From Neckera pumila (lineage: Eukaryota; Streptophyta; Bryopsida; Hypnales; Neckeraceae), in NCBI GenBank assembly GCA_963969595.1, contig OZ018412.1, forward strand, positions 7,876,501 through 7,940,500: a stretch of DNA of 64,000 bases, read 5' to 3'. A model generated the notes under the pieces. It ran no database searches, had not been told where the DNA came from, and saw nothing but the letters and a program-made list of their open reading frames with translations. Below are positions 58,255 through 64,000 of this stretch, piece by piece (the stretch's first letter is position 1; the number at the start of each line of letters is the position of its first letter). The translations under genes were made by a program, and so were the position numbers.

Positions 58255-60485
58255 CGTTATTTGTCGTTTGGAGTGAGTTGGGTGAGCACCAACCCTCACA
58301 ATACTAACTTTTAAGTGGACCTTTGTCCAAAATTTGGGGCCAAACTCCCCAGTACGGCGAAGCTTCGCTCTTAAATACAGTTTTTTCCTACTAATATTTT
58401 CCAATTTGAAGTTGTTTTTGTTAAATTTTGGGGGAATTACTTCCCAAGACGGCGAAGCTTCGCCCTTAAGTGGAATTATTTTAGAAAAAAACATAAAAAA
58501 GAGAGTGTATTACTTTCTTAAATCCTTTTTAGTTTTGAGTTAAGGGGTCCCCCAAGGAGACCCGACCACAGTGGCCACCACTGCTAGGGTTCAATTTTCA
58601 ATTACCATCAACAGCTTGGAGGGTTAAGATTTAGAAGCAGCCGAACCAGAAGGGGGTTCGATACCAGAGAGAGGCTACCGAACTTTAGCCAGTCCATCGG
58701 CTTGCTGACCGAGCCTTTTGACCAGCCTTACTAATCGGCTCCAGACTGGCTCACTCCAACTGGGATAATGCCTTTGGCCCCAAAACTTTCTTTTAAAATT
58801 TAGCTTTGATTTCCAGTAAGCGTCATTAAGACAAAGAAGAGAGGAAGGACCGCAATTAGTAAGGGCGGTTTTTGAGGAGCGTACTAATTATTATCTAGAC
58901 TTACAACTTCGATTTCTTTTCACTAAAATCCCCCCACTTAAAAGCTAATAGTTTTGGTCATGGTGCCAATTTTGGATGGTCAGCATGCCATGTAAGTAGC
59001 CAGATTTGCCCAGAGAGAAAAAAGTCTGAAATTATCAAGAGCTAAGTGTCCAAATTTGCCCAGAGAGAGAAAAGTCTGAAATTATCAAGAGCTAAGTGTT
59101 TTGATTTGCCCAGTTAGAGAAAAGTCTGAAATTATCAAGGGCTAAGTGTCCAGATTTGCCAGTGAGAGAAAAGTCTGAAATTATCAAGCACTAAGAAGCC
59201 AGATTTTCCCAGAAAGAGAAAAGTTTGAAATTATCAAGAGCTAAGTGTCCAGATTTGCCCAAAGAGAGAAAAGTTTGAAACTATCAAAAGCTAAGAAGCC
59301 AAATTTGCCAGTGAGAGAAAAGCCTAAAAGTATCAAGGGTTAAGAAGCCAGATTTGTCAGTGAGAGAAAAGTCTGAAATTATCAAGAGATCGACCAAGGC
59401 CAGGAAGTTGACTCCCATTAGGAAATTGATTCTGAGTTTTGAAGGAAGGCTTGAAGAAGGCTAAATCACAACCAGTTCTCATCAGTAATTGTGACAAGTT
59501 ACAGAGATTGAGCAACCAGTCATCTCACGTAGCAACCTTGGCCTCCAGAACAAGATTGAATCGGAACTTTGCCTGCATCTGAGTTCTAAACTTAGATTGA
59601 GAAACAGAGCCATTCCAACTCCTCATAAGGCAAGCATCAACTCAAAATTGAAGAAAGTGGAAGTTCCTATATTAGTGAAGAGGAAGGTAGTTGCCGTTAG
59701 AATATAAAAGTCTACAAGAAATCAAGAGATTGACTTTTTTGCCATAGTTTAGCATAGAATTCAAAGTCAATATATAAAAAACAAAATAAAGAATCAATTG
59801 ACTTGGAAGAGTTCTAGAATTAGCTAAATTTAAGTAAGGTTAGAAAGCCTTGTTGGTCATACTTTGACTTCCAATTAGGATTAGATTTTCAAAGATTGCC
59901 TTTGAAAAATAAGGCTTAAAGGAAAAGAAAAGAAGACAATAGAAAACAAAGGGAAAAATAGCATAAAATGGGACAAGAAAATTAGGAAATTAGCATAAAA
60001 GTTTAGAACTACTTGGAGCAAAGCAGAAAGTGGGGAAAATATAACATTGTATTAGTTTCCAAATATAAAAAAATCGAACATATACGAATAACGGAAGGAG
60101 CACATCGGCAAGGAATGGACTTTGCAAACCAAATGGAGCATGAGACCATCAATGATTTCAAGATATGTGTTTAATCCTCACTCTTTAATTGTGACTTGAT
60201 TTTTAATTAAGTTGTTTTGTTTTGAAAACTTAGAGCCGAAATTAGGACTTAGAATCAGACCTTAGAAGAAATTAGTTAGTGAAATTAGAGTTCAAAACTA
60301 AGTAGGAAATTCTCTTAGCTTTCCAAAAAGATATTAAACGCAAAATTTTGATAAAAATTGAGAAAGTAGTGAGAGAATGAAGTTGATGTAAGGAATGAAT
60401 GAAAATTAGAAAATCATCGAAAAGAATATCCTAAAGGAATTTTAGGATCTAAATTAGAGTAGCAAGTTGAGAAGGAAATTTACAA
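58255..60485 (+). repeat. ~3.5-kb repeat unit, copy 1
   Basis: Runs collinearly with 61730-64000 at an offset of about 3.47-3.52 kb. Shared blocks include 'gagtgagttgggtgag', 'gacggcgaagcttcgccc', 'aattcaaagtcaat', 'agcatgagaccatc' and 'gagaaagtagtgagagaatg'. It has no ORF of note. The array at 58995-59390 is present only in this copy. Confidence 0.75.
58995..59390 (+). repeat. ~50-bp tandem array, eight copies
   Basis: The unit is 'aagtgtccagatttgcccag' followed by 'agagaaaagtctgaaattat' and 'caagagct'. Eight diverged copies lie head to tail with no unique spacers. It occupies the same relative place in copy 1 as the 92-bp array does in copy 2. Confidence 0.85.
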
Positions 60486-61729
60486 CCTTAGAGATTTAAA
60501 GTAGAACCCCACAAAGAATTAACCTCCAGTTAAGTTTTTTTCTTCCGAAGTAAATAAGAATTAGGTGAAATCTAATTTCACCTAAACAACCTTTACTTTG
60601 GATTTAAAAAGTTAACCTTGGTTTTTAATTTCCACGATAAAAGAAATTAACCACCCCGTCATTTTAATTTAACCAACCCAATAGAAGTCAAAAAAAGGAG
60701 TTAACTATCGGAATTTTACCACAACTTGTCGTAAAATTGATCAATTATTTACCTTAGAAATTAACGGGAAGGATTAGTAGGAAGAAAGTCAAAAGTAATT
60801 AGGAATTTACATTTATCTCAAAAAGGGGTAAAACCTAGAGTAATTTCGATGAACCGCTGAATCGGTCAAAATTTGCTAAAACCTTTAACTTTAAATAATT
60901 GAACTTTTACTGAGGGTAGAATTTTAGAAGAAGCTCTTGGTAAAATAATTTACCAAGAGGAGTAAAAACCTCAATGTAAATTTTGATGAACCGTTAATCG
61001 GTCAAAATTTACCAACAAACTTTTAACTTTAGATCAAGTAAAAGAACTTTTAGCGAAAAATAGAAAGGTAGAATAATTTAACAAGAAGAAGTAAAAGTTA
61101 GAGTAAATTTTGAAGAACCGTCAATCGGTCAAAATTTACTAAAACTTTTTAACTATTAAGTAATTGAATTTTTAACAAAGGTAGAAAATTTTAGAAGAAG
61201 AGATAAAATAATTTACCAAAAGGAGTAAAATTTAAGGTAAATTTTGATGAACCGCTAAATCGGTCAAAATTTACCAAAGACTTTACAAATTTGAATTAAT
61301 CCTTAGTTCTTTAACCAAAATAGAAGACTAAAAGTGGAAATTAGATAGAGGCTGAGTAACAAAGAGAGAATAGAATAAAAATTTGAATTTGATAGGAAAA
61401 GTAAGACTACAACTACAACAAAACGTACTTTAGATTAGAATTCACATAGAGTTAATTTAATTAAACAACAATTGACTGCTTAGGATAATATAAGACTTCA
61501 AGATAGGAAAAACCCTGGAATTAAATTAATCATCCCCTAACTTCTACTTAGTTACTCACGTTTTGTGGTAAAAAAGCTCCATTGCTTGGAAGGTAGCTCG
61601 TTTACTATAGCCAATCACCCATAGACTTAGATTTACTCATAGAACCTGGTTGTGTATATTAGAATCTAGGGTGGGATTCAAAACACTCACACCTAGACGT
61701 TGGAAGAAGTGGTCCAAGAGTCTTTTATA
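60486..61729. repeat. Remainder of repeat unit 1, with a ~130-bp hairpin array
   Basis: Four copies of a ~130-bp unit lie at about 60780-61300. Each contains the inverted sequence 'gtaaattttgatgaaccg' / 'cggtcaaaatttac' (60841-60877, 60976-61012, 61103-61139, 61237-61274). The rest is AT-rich without ORFs. The counterpart in copy 2 would lie beyond the window. Confidence 0.7.
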
Positions 61730-64000
61730 TTTTTAGAGTGAGTTGGGTGAGATCCAACCCTCATACTAACCGCTAAGTGGGAATTTGTCCGGAATTTGGG
61801 GCCATACCCCTCGATACGGCAAAGCTTAGCTCTTAGTTATAATTTTTAGTACTAATATTTTTTAGTTGAAGTTGTTTCGTCAAACATTGGAGGCACTACC
61901 CTCCAGGACGGCGAAGCTTTGTCCTTAAATAGAATTTTAGAAATACTCAAAAAAGCATAAAAAGAGTGGTTGTTAGTTGAGTCAGACCGTTGTACGGTAA
62001 AGCTCTTCCAAAAAATTCCTAGTTAGATTTCCATTAGGGGGTCTCCATAGGGGAGACCCAAGGTTTGGTGTGGGAACACCAATTTGGAATTACCCAAAAA
62101 TTGGCAAAACAACCGCCCAACCTTAGAATTTCAGTCAACCAGAAAGGCTAGAGGAAGCCAGTCAGCCTCGGTACCTAGGCAATGGTGTGTATAGTGCTGG
62201 ATATTCAGTTACCGCTTGCCATCATCAGACTCACAGTCAACCATCCATCAATCGAGAAGATACCCAACGGGCCCCAAAATTTTATTCTTTTTTCTTCCAT
62301 TTGATTGGCTTGGAAAGTTGAAAAACCGAGAGGGAGAGAGGGTCAGACAAAATCTCAAGCCTTTTAAAAACCTCAGAAAAAACTCTGAAATTTGAATTAG
62401 AGAAGTCCAGTCCAGAAATCGAGAGGGAGAGAGGGTCAGACAGAGTCTCAAGCCTTCCAAAACCTTAGACAAAACTCTGAAATTTGAATTAGAGAAGTCC
62501 AGTCCAAAAATCGAGAGGGAGAGAGGGTCAGACAGAGTCTCAAGCCTTCCAAAAACCTTAGAAAAAACTCTGAAATTTGAATTAGAGAAGTCCAGTCCAA
62601 AAATCGAGAGGGAGGTAGCCAGTAGGGGCTCAATTTGTAACAGAGTCATACCAATTGATAAAAAGATAATTGGACTAGGAAAAGTCAACTCTATTTGACC
62701 GAAAAAACCGTCAGTGAAGCTCTTCCGTCCAGCAAGGGCCTTCAACAAGCTTCTTCAATCAACAGGGAATAAAACCACACACAACTTTGAGCTGTCGCCA
62801 CAACTAAATTCATTTGAGGTGATTATGATCTAAAATTTCATTCCAGATTCAGTACTAGCACAGAAGGAAGAGCAAGAGGATCTGAAGTAATTGGAGAGAA
62901 GGGCCATCAAAGTCAAGGTAAGCCTTGTTGAAGTTTAAAACACATGCTTTGACATAGATTAGAATATAATTCAAAGTCAATGAATAAAAAAACAACGAAA
63001 TAACAATTGACTTGCTAATGGTTCTAGAAATTAGTTAAATTTAGAAAAGACTTAGAAACCATTTAGTGACTAAAATTTGACTTTCTTAATAGTCCAACCA
63101 AAATTCTAAAGCTTAGATTTTCTCAAAGATTTGCCTTTGAAAAAAGAAAGACTTTGGTGGAAAGAAAAGCTATCACCATAAGAAAAGATAAGGGGCAATT
63201 AAAAATATTCTAGAATTATTTAGACTATAGAAAAATTTAGAATCACTTTAGTTGCTAAAATTTAACTTACAAAATATCTCAGATCATTCAAAAATTAGAA
63301 TTGTTAGTATTTGCCTTAGACAAAATTAAAGTCCTAGACAAAGGAATATTTGAAACCATAAACATACAACCCATTTAGTTTAGGATAGAAAATAATAGAC
63401 TAAAATTAACAAGATTAGAAAAAATAAAAACCAAACCACTATCATAGACTTTTAAATTAGAAGAAATTAGAACATCTTGGAACAAAATTAGTAGGGAAAA
63501 ACAACATCAAGGTAACAAGGAGAATTAACCAATTACAATTGGAACAAGGAAAGGAAAAGGATTGACCGACCATTTTTTCCAATATCAAGAATCGAATATA
63601 TACAAAATGTGGAGGAAGCACACCAACAAGGGATGGACTTCACGATCCAGATGGAGCATGAGACCATCGATGATTCCAAGGTGCGTTCTTAATTCTCACG
63701 CTCTAATTGTGTTTTAGATTTTAATCAAGTTAGATTTGCTTTAAAAACCTAGAGCCGAATTTAGGACATAGAATCAGACCTTAGGAGGATTTAATTAGTG
63801 AAATTAGAATTTAAAATTAAATAGAAAATTCTCCTAGCTTTTTGAAAAGAGATTAAACATAGAAATCCGATAAAAATGGAGAAAGTAGTGAGAGAATGAA
63901 GTTGATGTAAGAAACGAATGAATTAGAAAATCATCCAAAAAAATATTCTAAAGGAATTTCAGGATCTAAATTAGAGTAGGAAATTGAGAAGGAATTTACA
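61730..64000 (+). repeat. ~3.5-kb repeat unit, copy 2, cut by the window end
   Basis: Second copy of the 58255 unit. The alignment continues to the last base of the window, where 'ggatctaaattagagtag' matches about 60445. Confidence 0.75.
62328..62620 (+). repeat. 92-bp tandem array, three copies plus a partial
   Basis: The unit starts 'gagagggagagagggtcaga' at 62329, 62421 and 62513, with a partial at 62606. Because 92 is not a multiple of three, the long minus-strand frame across it (62748-62248) shows the same repeat in shifting frames and is not a gene. Confidence 0.85.

Noticed and set aside
58640..58670. tRNA-like 'ggttcgatacc' box
   Set aside because: A T-loop-like string is present, but no acceptor stem, D-arm or anticodon arm can be drawn around it.
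58995..59390. Regular repeat array reminiscent of CRISPR
   Set aside because: The units are contiguous and diverged with no unique spacers, and the DNA is from a plant. It is a tandem satellite-type array.
62248..62748. 166-codon minus-strand open frame with repeated motifs, the longest frame in the window
   Set aside because: It spans the 92-bp tandem array. The repeated peptide shifts frame at each unit because 92 is not a multiple of three. There is no start context, family signature or intron structure.

Overview
This looks like nuclear DNA of a land plant. The evidence is two plant gene families with plant-style GT-AG introns: a germin-like protein and an S-like T2 ribonuclease. They sit in very AT-rich, gene-poor DNA packed with short inverted-repeat transposons. 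I cannot place the species; the low gene density fits many plants, including non-flowering ones. No bacterial, organellar or viral gene organisation is visible.

Layout. From 1 to about 29.3 kb there is no convincing gene. This part is mostly miniature transposons, dominated by one family of roughly 0.75-1.1 kb elements. Their ends read TTAA-CCCCTAAAG at the left and CTTTAGGGG-TTAA at the right. I count about 18 full, truncated or nested copies in the window, together roughly a fifth to a quarter of it. Other families are mixed in: Tourist/PIF-Harbinger-like (TAA or TTA target duplications), hAT-like (8-bp duplication), Stowaway-like (TA duplication, nested), and several terminal-inverted-repeat elements I could not assign.

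From 29.4 to 39.7 kb is the gene island. It holds a two-exon germin-like gene (30828-32362, +) whose intron contains copies of the gene's own 5' region, flanked by SINE-like repeats on both sides. It also holds an unrecognised multi-exon membrane-protein gene or decaying gene (35107-36566, +), and a four-exon secreted RNase T2 gene (39631-38551, -). The germin-like protein and the RNase both carry N-terminal signal peptides and are probably extracellular or secretory-pathway proteins. Nothing else links the three genes functionally.

From 40 to 57 kb there are more TTAA elements, a 140-bp hairpin, a tandem array, CACTA-like ends and a decayed minus-strand gene near 55-56.3 kb. From 57.7 kb to the window end is a possible LTR/promoter region followed by two copies of a ~3.5 kb repeat unit that contain their own tandem sub-arrays.

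The best candidate for something undescribed is the TTAA/CCCCTAAAG family, whose ends have the piggyBac signature in a plant genome. Next are the fully palindromic member of that family and the germin intron built from copies of its own promoter and first exon.
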